NCBI RefSeq assembly: GCF_003086295.3
Contig: NC_092042.1
Location: forward strand, 43,088,137 to 43,152,136
Source: Arachis hypogaea
Taxonomy: Eukaryota > Streptophyta > Magnoliopsida > Fabales > Fabaceae
Reading direction: 5' to 3'
Length of the DNA stretch: 64,000 bases
The translations under genes were made by a program, and so were the position numbers. This document shows positions 1 through 11,200 of this stretch, piece after piece; the first letter of the stretch is position 1; the number at the start of each line of letters is the position of its first letter. The notes beneath the pieces are model-generated. The model made no database searches. It saw only the letters and a program-made list of their open reading frames with translations, and had not been told where the DNA came from.

Positions 1-1011
1 CTATTGTATTTTCATCTTTTGATCACTTTAGATCTTAGGATCGTCTTTGGATGCCTAGTCCTTAGATCATGGAGGCTGGCCTCTCGGCCATGCCTAGACC
101 TTGTTCTTATGTATTTTCAACGGTGGAGTTTCTACATACCATAGATTAAGGTGTGGAGCTCTGCTGTACCACGAGTATTAATGCAATTACTATTGTTCTT
201 CTATTCAATTAAGCTTATTCTTGTTCTAAGATATTCATTCGTACCCAAGAACATGATGAATGTGATGATTATGTGATGCTCATCATCATTCTCACTTATG
301 AACGCGTTCCTGACAACCACTTTCGTTCTACAAGCAAACAAGGCTTGAATGTTTATCTCTTGGATTTCTTAACCGGAATCTTCGTGGTATAAGCTAGAAT
401 TGATAGCGGCATTCAAGAGAATCCGGAAGGTCTAAACCTTGTCTGTGGTATTCTGAGTAGGATTCAAGGATTGAATGACTGTGACGAGCTTCAAACTCGC
501 GATTGTGGGGCGTTAGTGACAGACGCAAAAGAATCATTGGATTCTATTCCGACATGATCGAGAACCGACAGCTGAATAGTTGTGCTGTGACAGAGTGTGT
601 TGAACATTTTCACTGAGAGGACGGGACTGTAGCCATTGACAACGGTGATGCCCAACATACAGCTTGCCATGGAAAGGAGTAAGAAGGATTGGATGAAGAC
701 AGTAGGAAAGTAGAGAGACGGAAGGGACAAAGCATCTCCATACGCTTATCTGAAATTCTCACCAATGAATTACATAAGTATCTCTATCTTTATTTTATGC
801 TTTATTCATAAATCATTCATAACCATTTGAATCTGCTTGACTGAGATTTACAAGATGACCATAGCTTGTTTCATACCAACAATCTCCGTGGGATCGACCC
901 TTACTCGCGTAAGGTTTATTACTTGGACGACCCAGTGCACTTGCTGGTTAGTTGTGCGAAGTTGTGATATAGAGTTGAGATTGCAATTGAGCGTACCATG
1001 TTGATGGCGCC
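1..1011 (+). repeat. A1 5' LTR, first visible part
   Basis: This stretch matches 7605-8621 of the A1 3' LTR almost base for base, including the distinctive ending 'gatatagagttgagattg' that solo LTR 1012-2654 lacks. It is interrupted after base 1011 by that solo LTR and resumes at 2660. It contains the U5 hairpin CCTTACTCGCGTAAGG at 899-914. Confidence 0.88.
899..914 (+). other. U5 hairpin, A family (CCTTAC-TCGC-GTAAGG)
   Basis: A perfect 6-bp stem with a 4-base loop, preceded by GGGATCGA and followed by TTTATTACTTGGACGACC. The same hairpin recurs in other A LTRs (for example 52830-52845). A hairpin with a different stem sits at the same place in C LTRs. Confidence 0.6.
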
Positions 1012-2654
1012 TGATGAGCGGATAATTTGTACGCTTTTTGGCATTGTTTTTAGTATGTTTTTAGTATGTTTTAGTTAGTTTTTAGTATATTTTTATTAGT
1101 TTTTAGTTAAAATTCACTTTTCTGGACTTTACTATGAGTTTGTGTATTTTTCTATGATTTCAGGTATTTTCTGGCTGAAATTGAGGGACTTGAGCAAAAA
1201 TCTGATTCAGAGACTAAAAAGGACTGCAGATGCTGTTGGATTCTGACCTCCCTGCACTTGAAGTGGATTTTCTGGAGCTACAGTAGCCCAATTGGCGCGC
1301 TCTCAATGGCGTTGGAAAGTAGACATCCTGGGCTTTCCAGCAATATATAATAGTCCATACTTTACTCAAGATTTGATGGCCCAAATCGGCGTTCCAAATC
1401 AGCTCAAAACTGCCCGGCGTTAAACGCCGGAACTGGCACAAGAATGGGAGTTAAACGCCCAAACTGGCACAAAAGCTGGCGTTTAACTCCAAGAAGAGTC
1501 TCTACACGAAAAATGCTTCAATGCTCAGCCCAAGCACACACCAAGTGGGCCCGGAAGTGGATTTTTATGTCATTTACTCATCTGTATAAACCCTAGGCTA
1601 CTAGTTCTCTATAAGTAGGACCTTTTACTATTGTATTTTCATCTGGAGATCTTTGAATCTTTTGATCATTGAGAGGCTGGCCATTCGGCCATGCCTAGAC
1701 CTTGTTCTTATGTATTTTCAACGGTGGAGTTTCTACACACCATAGATTAAGGTGTGGAGCTCTGCTGTACCTCGAGTATTAATGCAATTACTATTGTTCT
1801 TCTATTCAATTCAGCCTATTCTTGTTCTAAGATATTCATTTACACCCAAGAACATGATGAATGTGATGATTATGTGACACTCATCATCATTCTCACTTAT
1901 GAACGAGTGCCTGACAACCACTCCTGTTCTACAAGCAAACAAGGCTTGAATGTTTATCTCTTGGATTTCTTAATCGGAATCTTCGTGGTATAAGCTAGAA
2001 TTGATGGCAGCATTCAAGAGAATCCGGAAGGTCTAAAGCTTGTCTGTGGTATTCTGAGTAGGATTCAATGATTGAATGACTGTGATGAGCTTCAAACTCG
2101 CGATTGTGGGGCGTTAGTGACAGACGCAAAAGAATCACTGGATTCTATTCCGACATGATCGAGAACCGACAGCTGAATAGCCGTGCAGTGACAGGGTGCG
2201 TTGAACATTTTCACTGAGAGGATGGGAGGTAGCCACTGACAACGGTGAAACCCTACATACAGCTTTCCATGGAAAGGAGTAAGAAGGATTGGATGAAGAC
2301 AGTAGGAAAGCAGAGAGACGGAAGGAACACAACATCTTCATACGCTTATCTGAAATTCCCATTAATGAATTGCATAAGTATCTCTATCTTTATCTTTATG
2401 TTTTATTCATCATTCATAACCATTTGAGTTTGCCTGACTAAGATTTACAAGGTGACCATAGCTTGCTTCATACCAACAATCTCTGTGGGATCGACCCTTA
2501 CTCGCGTAAGGTTTATTACTTGGACAACCCAGTACACTTGCTGGTTAGTTGTGCGAAGTTGTGTTTATGCCATGGTATTGAACGCCAAGTTTTTGGATTC
2601 ATCACCGGGGATTATTTGAGTTGTGAAAAGTATTGATCACAATTTCGTGCACCA
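1012..2654 (+). repeat. Solo LTR, A family, nested in the A1 5' LTR
   Basis: Starts TGATGAGCGG and ends GTGCACCA. It is flanked by the perfect 5-bp duplication GCGCC (1007-1011 and 2655-2659), and no internal domain is present. It belongs to a different LTR subtype from A1, because its 3' end carries 'gtttatgccatggtattg' and a decayed PBS-like stretch at 2587-2620. U3 palindromes GGCGTTAAACGCC and related half-sites lie at about 1411-1490. Confidence 0.9.
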
Positions 2655-2659
2655 GCGCC

Positions 2660-2685
2660 ATTGATGATCACAATTTCGTGCACCA
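2660..2685 (+). repeat. A1 5' LTR, last 26 bases
   Basis: This continues the A1 LTR after the nested solo LTR and ends GTGCACCA. It matches 8614-8639 of the 3' LTR apart from a small difference. The PBS follows after AGTTTT. Confidence 0.82.
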
Positions 2686-2691
2686 AGTTTT

Positions 2692-2709
2692 TGGCGCCGT
2701 TGCTGGGGA
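2692..2709 (+). promoter_or_regulatory. A1 primer-binding site (tRNA-Asp)
   Basis: TGGCGCCGTTGCTGGGGA differs at one position from the complement of the plant tRNA-Asp(GTC) 3' end. It lies 6 nt after the LTR end and would prime minus-strand DNA synthesis. Confidence 0.88.
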
Positions 2710-4016
2710 TTGTTTGAGTTTGGACAATTGACGGTTCATCTTGTTGCTTAGATTAGGTATTTTTTAGAATTTTTAAGAATGAATTATAGTGTTTCAAGGT
2801 GATGTTCTTATCTTCACCAAACCTGATTGATCTTCATCAATTTAGCTCTTGAATGCAATGTCCTGCTGAAGCTTGGCTAGCCATGTCTAATTCCTTTAGA
2901 CTGAAGCTTTAGACTAACATTACATGATTCCTGGAATTCTTTTTAAAATTTTTGATCCTCTTTATCTTCTTTTTCCACATAATTTTCGAAAAAACCAAAA
3001 AAATTACAAAATCATAAAAACCAAAAATATTTCTTGTTTGAGTCTAGTGTCTCATTTTAAGTTTGGTGTCTTGCATGCATTGTTTATTTGATTTTAGTTG
3101 CATTTTGATTTTTCCTCATCATTAAAAATCCAAATTTTTTTTTAATTTGTGTCTTTTCAAGTCAATTATACAGAGAATTGAAGATTCAGAACATACAGCA
3201 GAGGAATTACACAGAAAAAGCTGGGCGTTCATACCGCCCAGTGAAGAAGGAAAACTGGCATTTAAACGCCAGCCAGGGCACCTGGCTGGGCGTTTAACGC
3301 ACAAAAGGGTAGCGTTTTGGGCGTTAAACGCCAGAATGTATACCATTCTGGGTGTTTAACGCCAGGATGGCACAAGGGGGAAGATTTTGTTTTCAATTCA
3401 ATTTTTTTCAAGTTTTCATAATTTTTCAAAATCAAATCTTTTTCAAATCATATCTTTTCAATCATATATTTTCAAAATCAATTTCTTTCCATTTTCAAAA
3501 ATACTTGCTAACAATTAATGATTTGATTCAACATTTCAAGTATGTTGCCTTTTTTGTTGAGAAAGGTTTAATGTTTGAATTATATCTTTTCTTGTTAGCC
3601 AAGTCATTGATTTTAAAAATCAAATATTTTTAAATTATTTTTCCAAATCATATCTTCTCAATCATATCTTTTTAAAACTATGTCTTTTCAATCATATCTT
3701 CTTAATCACATCTTTTTCAAAAATAGTTTTCAATCATATCTTTTTGGTTTCTAATCTTTTTCAAAAATCACTTTACTTCTTTCTCAATCTTAGTTTTCGA
3801 AAATCATCAATCAATTTTCAAAATGTTTTTAAAATCTTTCTTCCCCTCTTCTCACATCCTTCTATTTATGGACTAACATGTACAATTCGAACTCTATCTT
3901 TCTAAGTTCGAATTCTTCTACCTCTTCCTTCTATCTTACTTTTCCTCTGACACCTCAAGGAATCTCTATACTGTGACATAGAGGATTCCATATTTTCTTG
4001 TTCTCTTCTCTTTCAT
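2710..4016 (+). other. A1 untranslated leader with palindromes and AT-rich repeats
   Basis: No credible ORF. Three blocks are visible. First, 'ttttaagtttggtgtc' at about 3056, a copy of the PPT-like box. Second, 3222-3366, dense with GGCGTT(T)AAACGCC and GGGCGTTTAACGC palindromes. Third, about 3390-3840, made of imperfect 'caaatcatatctttttcaa' units. Element A4 has the same layout at 53014-54518. Confidence 0.65.
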
Positions 4017-6209
4017 ATGAGCAGGAGCAAAGACAAAAGCATTCTTGTTGAGGCTGACCCTGAACCTAAAAAGACCTTGAAGCGAAAGCTAAGAGAAGTT
4101 AAAGCACTACTCTCTGTAGAAGACCTAACAGAAATCTTCAAAGAAGAAGACATGGCAGCCGAAAACAACAACAATGCAAACAATGCGAGAAAGGTGCTGG
4201 GTGACTTTACTGCACCTACTCCCGACTTCTATAGGAGAAGCATCTCCATCCCTGCCATTGGAGCAAACAACTTTGAGCTTAAGCCTTAATTAGTTTCTCT
4301 AATGCAACAGAATTGCAAGTTCCATGGACTTCTATTGGAAGATCCTCATCAGTTTTTAGCTGAATTCTTGCAAATCTGTGACACTGTCAAGACCAATGGA
4401 GTTGATCCTGAGGTCTACAGACTTATGCTATTCCCTTTTGCTGTAAGAGACAGAGCTAGGATATGGTTGGACTCACAACCTAAAGAAATCCTGAACTCTT
4501 GGGAAAAGCTAGTCAATGCCTTCTTGGCAAAGTTCTTTCCACCTCAAAAATTGAGTAAGCTTAGAGTGGAAGTCCAAACCTTCAGACAGAAAGAAGGTGA
4601 ATCCCTCTATGAAGCTTGGGAAAGATACAAACAATTGATCAGAAAGTGTCCTTCTGACATGCTCTCTGAATGGAGCATCATAGGTATCTTCTATGATGGT
4701 CTATCTGAACTGTCCAAGATGTCATTGGACAGCTCTGCTGGAGGATCTCTTCATCTGAAGAAGACGCCTGCAGAAGCTCAAGAACTCATTGAAATGGTTG
4801 CAAATAACCAATTCATGTACACTTCTGAAAGGAATCCTGTGAACAATGGGATGAATCAGAAGAAAGGAGTTCTTGAGATTGATACTCTGAATGCCATATT
4901 GGCTCAGAACAAAATATTGACTCAGCAAGTCAATATGATTTCTCAAAGTCTGTCTGGAATGCAAGCTGCACCAGGCAGTACTAAGGACACTTCATCTGAC
5001 GAAGAAGCTTATGATCCTGAGAACCCTTCAATGGAAGAGGTGAATTACGTGGGAGAACCCTATGGAAACACCTATAATTCTTCATGGAGAAATCATCCAA
5101 ATCTCTCATGGAAAGATCAACAGAGACCTCAACATGGTTTCAACAACAATAATGGTGGAATAAACAGGTTTAGCAATGGCAAGCCTTTTCCATCATCTTC
5201 TCAGCAACAGACAGAAAATTCTAAGCAGAGCCACTCTAACTTGGCAACCATGGTCTCTGATCTAATCAAAACCATTCAAAGTTTCATGACTGAAACAAGA
5301 TCCTCCATTAGAAACTTGGAGGCACAAGTGGGTCAGCTGAGCAAGAAAATTACTGAACTCCCTCCTAGTACTCTTCCAAGCAATACAGAAGAGAATCCAA
5401 AAGGAGAGTGCAAGGCCATCAACATGGCCGAATTTGGAGAGGGGAAGAGGCAGTGAGCGCCACTAAGGAAGGCCTCAATGGACGTCCACTGGCCTCCAAT
5501 GAGTTCCTAATGAGGAATTATGGGAATCTGAGGCTCACACTGAGACCATAGAGATTCCATTGGACTTACTTCTACCATTCATGAGCTCTGATGAGTATTC
5601 TTTCTCTGAAGAGGATGAAGATGTCACTGAAGAGCAAGTTGCTAAATACCTTGGAGAGTCATGAAGCTAAATAACAAGTTATTTGGTAATGAGAATTGGG
5701 AGGATGAACCCCCTTTGCTCACCAAAGAACTAGATGACTTGACTAGGTAGAGATTACCTTAAAAGAGACAGGACCCTGGGAAGTTCTCAATACCTTATAC
5801 AGTAGGCACCATGACCTTCAAGAAGGCTCTGTGTGACCTAGGGTCAAGCATAAACCTCATGCCTCTCTCTGTAATGGAGAAGCTAGGGAAGTACATGGAT
5901 GAATCCATTATCCTTGGCAGACCCTTCCTAGCCACAGCAAAGGCTGTGATTGATGTTGACAGAGGAGAATTGATCATTCAAGTGAATGAAGAATCCCTTG
6001 TGTTTAAGGCTCAAGGATATCTCTCTGTACACATGGAGAGGAAGCATAAAGAGCTTCTCTCAAAACAGAGTCAAACAGAGCCCCCACAGTCAAACTCTAA
6101 GTTTGGTGTTGGGAGGTCACAACCAACTTCTAAGTTTGGTGTTGAACCCCCACATTCAAACTCTAAGTTTGGTGTTGGGAGATTCCAACATTGCTCTGAG
6201 TATCTGTGA
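4017..6209 (+). pseudogene. gag: A1 gag-protease, interrupted
   Basis: This is the structural polyprotein of a Gypsy element with an aspartic protease at its end. The ATG at 4017 begins MSRSKDKSILVEADPEP. TAA at 4287-4289 interrupts the frame, which reopens at 4302 in the same phase and covers the capsid-like retrotransposon gag domain (FPFAVRDRARIWLDSQP, then ESLYEAWERYKQLIRKCP). A frameshift near 5430 ends the frame at 5456. Protease motif DLGSSINLMP is at about 5835 and ILGRPF is downstream. About 150 bp between MEKLG and YMDESI, present in A4, are missing, so the protease is non-functional. No CCHC knuckle is visible. The early stop is shared with A4. Confidence 0.85.
6095..6180 (+). repeat. 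Three PPT-like boxes at the end of the A1 gag-protease frame
   Basis: Three direct copies of CTAAGTTTGGTGTTG (the second preceded by T rather than CT), spaced about 33 bp. Each resembles the TTAAAGTTTGGTGTTG that ends exactly at the 3' LTR (6975-6990). In the reading frame they appear as SKFGVG or SKFGVE repeats. A4 has the same triple at 56744-56826. Confidence 0.75.
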
Positions 6210-6257
6210 GGCTCCATGAGAGCCTACTGTCAAGCTACTGACATTAAAGAAGCGCTT

Positions 6258-6275
6258 GTTGGGAGGCAACCCAAT
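6258..6275 (+). other. Post-gag hairpin, TTGGG-AGGCAA-CCCAA
   Basis: A 5-bp stem plus a closing G-T pair, with loop AGGCAA, preceded by GAAGCGCTTG. The same position in B1, D and E carries GGTGGG-AGACAA-CCCACC. This suggests a structured RNA element; no function is known to me. Confidence 0.55.
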
Positions 6276-6952
6276 GTTATATTTATCTATATTTCCTTTG
6301 TTATTTTATGTTTTCTGTAGGTTGATGATCATGGGAAGTCACAAAATCAATTGAAAAAGCAAAAACAGCATGAAAAACAGAAAGAAAAACTGCACACCCT
6401 GGAGGAAAAACTTGCTGGCGTTTAAACGCTAGTAAGGGCAGCAAATGGGCGTTAAACGCCCAGTCTGGCACCATTCTGGGCGTTTAACGCCAGAAAGAGA
6501 GAAACGAAAAAAAAAAGAAAAGAAAAGAGAAAAAGAAATAATAAAGTTGTGATCCAAGGCAAAAAGAGTGTGCTTAAGAACCCTGGACACCTCTAATTGG
6601 GGACTCTAGCAAAGCTGTGTCTCAATCTGAAAAGGTTCACCCAGTTATGTGTCTGTGGCATGTATGTATCCGGTGGTAATACTGGAAGACAAAGTGCTTT
6701 GGGCCACAACCAAGACTCATAAAGTAGCTGTGTTCAAGAATCATCATACTTAACTAGGAGAATCAATAACACTATCTGGATTCTGAGTTCCTATAGAAGC
6801 CCATCATTCTGAATTTCAAAGGATAAAGTGAGATGCCAAAACTGTTCAGAGGCAAAAAGCTAAAAGCCCCGCTCATCTAATTAATACTGATCTTCATTGA
6901 TGTTTTTGAAATTCATTGCATATTCTCTTCTTTTTATCTTATTTGATCTTCA
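6276..6952 (+). other. A1 3' noncoding region
   Basis: No gene. At 6413-6495 are GGCGTTTAAACGC and GGGCGTTTAACGCC palindromes. The sequence then jumps, relative to A4, from about 57145 directly to about 59320, removing ORF3. An A-rich tract marks the junction (6505-6545). The rest matches 59320-59727 of A4. Confidence 0.6.
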
Positions 6953-6990
6953 GTTGCTTGGAGACAAGCAACAATTAAAGTTTGGTGTTG
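6953..6990 (+). promoter_or_regulatory. A1 terminal hairpin and presumed polypurine tract
   Basis: GTTGCTTG-GAGA-CAAGCAAC (6953-6972) forms a perfect 8-bp stem. It is followed by TTAAAGTTTGGTGTTG, which abuts the 3' LTR at 6991. By position this is the plus-strand primer region, although it is poorer in purines than classical PPTs. Confidence 0.62.
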
Positions 6991-8639
6991 TGATGAGCAA
7001 ATAATTTGTACGCTTTTTGGCATTGTTTTTAGTATGTTTTTAGTATGTTTTAGTTAGTTTTTATTATATTTTTATTAGTTTTTAGTTAAAATTCACTTTT
7101 CTGGACTTTACTATGAGTTTGTGTGTTTTTCTTTGGTTTCAGGTATTTTCTAGATGAAATTAAGGGACCTGAGCAAAAATCTGATTCAGAGGCTGAAAAG
7201 GACTGCAGATGCTGTTGGATTCTGACCTCCCTGCACTCGAAGTGAATTTTCCGGAGCTACAGAAGCCCAATTGGCGCGCTCTCAATTGCGGTGGAAAGTA
7301 GACATCCTGGGCTTTCCAGAAATGTATAATAGTCCATACTTTGTCCGAGATTTGATGGCCCAAACAGGCGTTCCAAGTCAGCTCAAGAATTCTGGCGTAA
7401 AACGCCGGAACTGGCACAAGGATGGGAGTTAAACGCCCAAACTGGCACAAAAGCTGGCGTTTAACTCCAAGAAAAGTCTCTACATGAAAATGTTTCAATG
7501 CTCAGCCCAAGCACACACCAAGTGGGCCCGAAAGTGGATTTTTATGTCATTTACTCATCTTTGTAAACCCTAGGCTACTAGTTCTCTACAAATAGGACCT
7601 TTTGCTATTGTATTTTCATCTTTTGATCACTTTAGATCTTAGGATCATCTTTGGACGCCTAGTCCTTAGATCATGGAGGCTGGCCTCTCGGCCATGCCTA
7701 GACCTTGTTCTTATATATTTTCATCGGTGGAGTTTCTACACACCATAGATTAAGGTGTGGAGCTTTGCTGTACCTTGAGTATTAATGCAATTACTATTGT
7801 TCTTCTATTCAATTCAGCTTATTCTTGTTCTAAGATATTCATTCGTACCCAAGAACATGATGAATGTGATGATTATGTGACGCTCATCATCATTCTCACT
7901 TATGAACGCGTGCCTGACAACCACTTTCGTTCTACAAGCAAACGAGGCTTGAATGTTTATCTCTTGGATTTTCTTAACCGAAATCTTCGTGGTATAAGCT
8001 AGAATTGATGGCGGCATTCAAGAGAATCCGGAAGGTCTAAACCTTGTCTGTGGTATTCTGAGTAGGATTCAAGGATTGAATGACTGTGACGAGCTTCAAA
8101 CTCGCGATCGTGGGGCGTTAGTGACAGACGCAAAAGAATCACTGGATTCTATTCCGACATGATCGAGAACCGACAGCTGTATAGTCGTGCTGTGACAGAG
8201 CGTGTTGAACATTTTCACTGAGAGGACGGGACTGTAGCCATTGACAATGGTGATGCCCAACATATAGCTTGCCATGGAAAGGAGTAAGAAGGATTGGATG
8301 AAGACAGTAGGAAAGCAGAGAGACGGAAGGGACAAAGCATCTCCATACGCTTATCTGAAATTCTCACCAATGAATTACATAAGTATCTCTATCTTTATTT
8401 TATGCTGTATTCATAAATCATTCATAACCATTTAAATCTGCCTGACTGAGATTTACAAGATGACTATAGCTTGCTTCATACCAACAATCTCCGTGGGATC
8501 GACCTTTACTCGCGTAAGGTTTATTACTTGGACGACCCAGTGTACTTGCTGGTTAGTTGTGCGAAGTTGTGATATAGAGTTGAGATTGCAATTGAGCGTA
8601 CCATGTTGATGGCGCTATTGATGATCACAAAGTGCACCA
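6991..8639 (+). repeat. A1 3' LTR
   Basis: A 1,649-bp LTR from TGATGAGCAA to GTGCACCA, followed by CTTAC. U3 palindromes are at about 7390-7470. It shares the 'gatatagagttgag' ending with 1-1011, which pairs these two as LTRs of one element. Confidence 0.88.
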
Positions 8640-8903
8640 CTTACATTCTTTGTTCTTTCCAAAGAAAAACTCTCTAGCTTTCCTTCTCGAAGTGCTCCGC
8701 TGTCGCTTATGACTGCTTCTCTTTGCGTCATTCCCTTGCTTATAATGTTCGCAAGTTAATCTGTCGAGTTTGGCGATTCTTTTGTTTTTTCATTTTTTTA
8801 GGAGAGTCTGCTTTGTCTTTGGGGAGTCTTGTTTCTTGATGATTTTGTCTATTTTTCTTTGTAGGTCTTGTTGCTTTTTCATCTACTTCTTTTTATTGGG
8901 AAG
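8640..8903 (+). other. Upstream part of gene-like sequence X
   Basis: Pyrimidine-rich DNA between the A1 LTR and the X start codon. 'tttctttgtag' at about 8856-8866 could be a 3' splice site ahead of the ATG at 8904. Nothing else is recognised. Confidence 0.35.
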
Positions 8904-9672
8904 ATGTCTTCCCATATCCCTGAGTCTCTGTCAAGGTGGGTAGATGATATCGTGCTTGAGGAGAGTCCCTTAGTAGATACTGATTACATCACCGACCTCT
9001 GCACCCACCATAGGATTTGTGGTATTGATGTTGATGAGCCCAAATATGAGTTGATAGCCTCAGGTCCTGTAGATCGGGTTTATTTCGGGAAGGCTGCTGA
9101 TGCTGAGCCTCATTTTTTATTTATGTATGATTGTCTCCTCACACGTCTGGGGGTTTTTCTGCCTTTTTCTGACTTTGAGATGAGTTTGTTGTCTCATTGC
9201 CAAGTTGCTCCTACCCAACTCTATCCCAACTTTTGGGGTTTTATGAAAATTTACCAACTTGTTAGACGAGAGCAAGATTTCCCGATCTCTTTAAAGATCT
9301 TTTTCTATCTTTTCCATCTGACCAAACCGTTTAGTGCACAGAACAATAAATAGCAGTGGGTTTCTTTTTAGGTCATTCAAGGTCAAAATTTGTTTTCTAT
9401 TTTGGACAAATCTTTCCATGATTTCAAAAACTTTTTCTTCAAAGTCCAAGCTATAGAGGGTCACCATCCCTTTTTTCTTGATGAGAATAACCGCCCCCGT
9501 TTTCCTATTTGTTGGTTAGAGGCTTCCCTTGTAGAGAAGTATGGCCTTGACGATTTGGACGAGGTAGAGGAGGTCATAGTGGGGTTTTATCGAGAGTCTT
9601 GTGGGAGAACCCCTAATTTGGATACCAAGAAGTTTCTTTTGAGATCTCCAAGTTTCGTGCGGACCCAATTAG

Positions 9673-9755
9673 GTAGCTTTTTTTTGTAGAATATTTCCTG
9701 ACTTGTGATGCTTTTCGATTTGTAAACTAATTGTTTATTTATTTCTTCTTTTCAG
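9673..9755 (+). other. Probable intron in X
   Basis: It starts GTAGCTTTTTTTTG and ends with a pyrimidine tract and TTTTCAG. It removes a stop-containing AT-rich stretch between two coding frames of different phase. Confidence 0.6.
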
Positions 9756-9853
9756 AAATGGTGAAGAGCAGATCCAATGCTTCCTATCAAAAAGTCCAGG
9801 ATGCCAAGAGAAGGGCCTGCGCCCGAGCTGATGCAGCTAGGACTGCTGGCGTT

Positions 9854-9899
9854 CCTCCTCCTCCTCCTCCTCCTCCTCCTCCTCCTCCTCCTCCTCCTC
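9854..9899 (+). repeat. (CCT)n microsatellite coding polyproline
   Basis: About fifteen perfect CCT triplets in the frame of the second X exon, giving a run of prolines before HDMGTSS. Confidence 0.9.
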
Positions 9900-10921
9900 A
9901 TGATATGGGGACCTCATCTCGCCCTATTATGGTAACCTCTGCCTATGCTTCTTCTCTTTCTTCTCCTGCCTCTATCTCCCAAGCCGGACCTCTTCCCGAA
10001 CCGGAGAAAAAGAAACGAAAGACCTCGGAGTCCAGTTCTGCTGGTGGGGAATCTGGCTTTGATGGTCCTAAATTTGTTTGGAAGCACATCTTCTCTCATA
10101 GACAGATTGTTATCGATGATGCTTCCCTTCGTAATCATCTTCAAGTCTTGGTTTGGGTAGGGGTTCGGTCTGCTGGGGTTTGTACCGTTCTCCTCGATAT
10201 CTTGGACAAAACTCCCTTGAGTTCTTTGGGCTCTTCTCAAAAAACTATAGAAAAACTTCAGAGGAGGGTTGTCCTTTACCAAGAAGAGGAGAAGCGGCTC
10301 CAAGAGGCGGTGGCCTGGATGAAGGAGGAGCTGACCAGGCTTCAGGAGAGGAAGAAAAGCTCATGGGTCAGTGTGCTATGGTGGAGGGGTTGAAGGAGAA
10401 GGCGGAGTAGAATTATGTCAGGCTTTTTACTGATAACATTGATCTTCAGAAGCAGCTTGAGTTGAATCGGGAGGCCTATCAGGACTTGGAGGATTCTGTG
10501 ACGGAGAGCTCAGAGGAGGCTTGGAGGATATTTACGGAACAAGTCGGAGTTATTGCTCCTGGCTTGGACCTTTCTCCCCTCCATCCCGACAAGATTGTTA
10601 TTGATAGAGCTATTGTCTCCTAATAAACCCCTATTTTGTGAGTCATCTTGTGCTTAAATTGAATGTTTTTATCAAATCTTCACCCACTTATTCATGTAAA
10701 TTGCATGGTTTTACTATTGCTTCCTCATTTTATGATATATGTGAAAACATGTTTCCTATGCTTTAAAAATATTAAATTTAATTATCCTTTATTACCATTC
10801 GATGCCGTGATTTATGTATTAAGTATTTTTAGGCTTCATAGGGCAGGAATGACTTGGAGGACAAAAAGGAGGCATATAAAACTGGAAGGAAAGCACAAAA
10901 ATGGAGTTTTGAAGAAAAAGC

Positions 10922-11107
10922 AGCGATGCAAATGCGTGGACGACGCGGACGCGTGCTTAGCGCAAAACAAAAATGACGCACACGAATGGACGACGCAGAC
11001 GCATGCCTTAAGCAGAACGCAATTGACGCGTTACTAACGCGGACGCGCAGAAGAGCAAAGCTCCAGATGACGCGAACGCGTGACCCACGTGTACGCGTGA
11101 CAGACGC
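10922..11107 (+). repeat. CGCG dyad array in B1 U3
   Basis: Repeated half-decayed copies of ACGCGNNCGCGT and GACGCGGACGCG spaced about 15-25 bp, ending about 90 bp before the TATA box. The matching region of the 3' LTR is 61826-62018. Confidence 0.75.
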
Positions 11108-11194
11108 CACATGCAGAAATTGTAGAAAACGCTCCTAGAAATTTCTGAACCCTCTTTTGGCCCAGATCCTAGTCCAGAAGTACAGATTATAGGC

Positions 11195-11200
11195 TATAAA
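11195..11200 (+). promoter_or_regulatory. B1 LTR TATA box
   Basis: CTATAAAGTGG, conserved in the 3' LTR at 62104-62109, just downstream of the CGCG array. The transcript start is inferred about 25-35 bp further on. Confidence 0.55.

Larger units (their letters stand above)
1..8639 (+). mobile_element. Element A1: pol-less Athila-type LTR retrotransposon (TGATGAGC family), 5' end outside window
   Basis: A non-autonomous element with LTR, tRNA-Asp type PBS, gag-protease ORF and 3' LTR, and no RT, RNase H or integrase. By comparison with its 3' LTR (6991-8639), about 614 bp of the 5' LTR lie before the window. A solo LTR is nested in the 5' LTR. Compared with element A4 (51352-61414), A1 lacks the whole ORF3 region and about 150 bp of protease. 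The 3' flank is CTTAC, so the same five bases are predicted just before the unseen 5' LTR. It lies beside gene-like sequence X. The family may be peanut FIDEL or a non-autonomous relative, which is recognition from memory only. Confidence 0.88.
8904..10620 (+). pseudogene. X, 5' part: 'putative gypsy type transposon' family protein, broken
   Basis: The ATG at 8904 starts MSSHIPESLSRWVDD. The first about 250 codons (FLFMYDCLLTRLGVFLPFSDFE, then FFLDENNRPRFPICW) resemble the N-terminal domain I know as Pfam Transposase_28, common in plant genomes and of unknown function. In-frame TAGs lie at 9351 and 9369. A likely intron runs 9673-9755 (GTAGCT to TTTTCAG). The next exon encodes a polyproline run, KKKRK basic residues and a C-terminal coiled coil (EKLQRRVVLYQEEEKRLQEA). 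A frameshift lies near 10380. The gene is cut at 10620 by element B1 and continues at 62994. Confidence 0.65.

Noticed and set aside
491..730. Minus-strand ORF of 79 codons, repeated at 8096-8335 and in similar form at 2135, 52424 and 60850
   Set aside because: It lies inside LTR U5 in every A copy, opposite to transcription, and changes length freely between copies. It is a shadow of repeated sequence.
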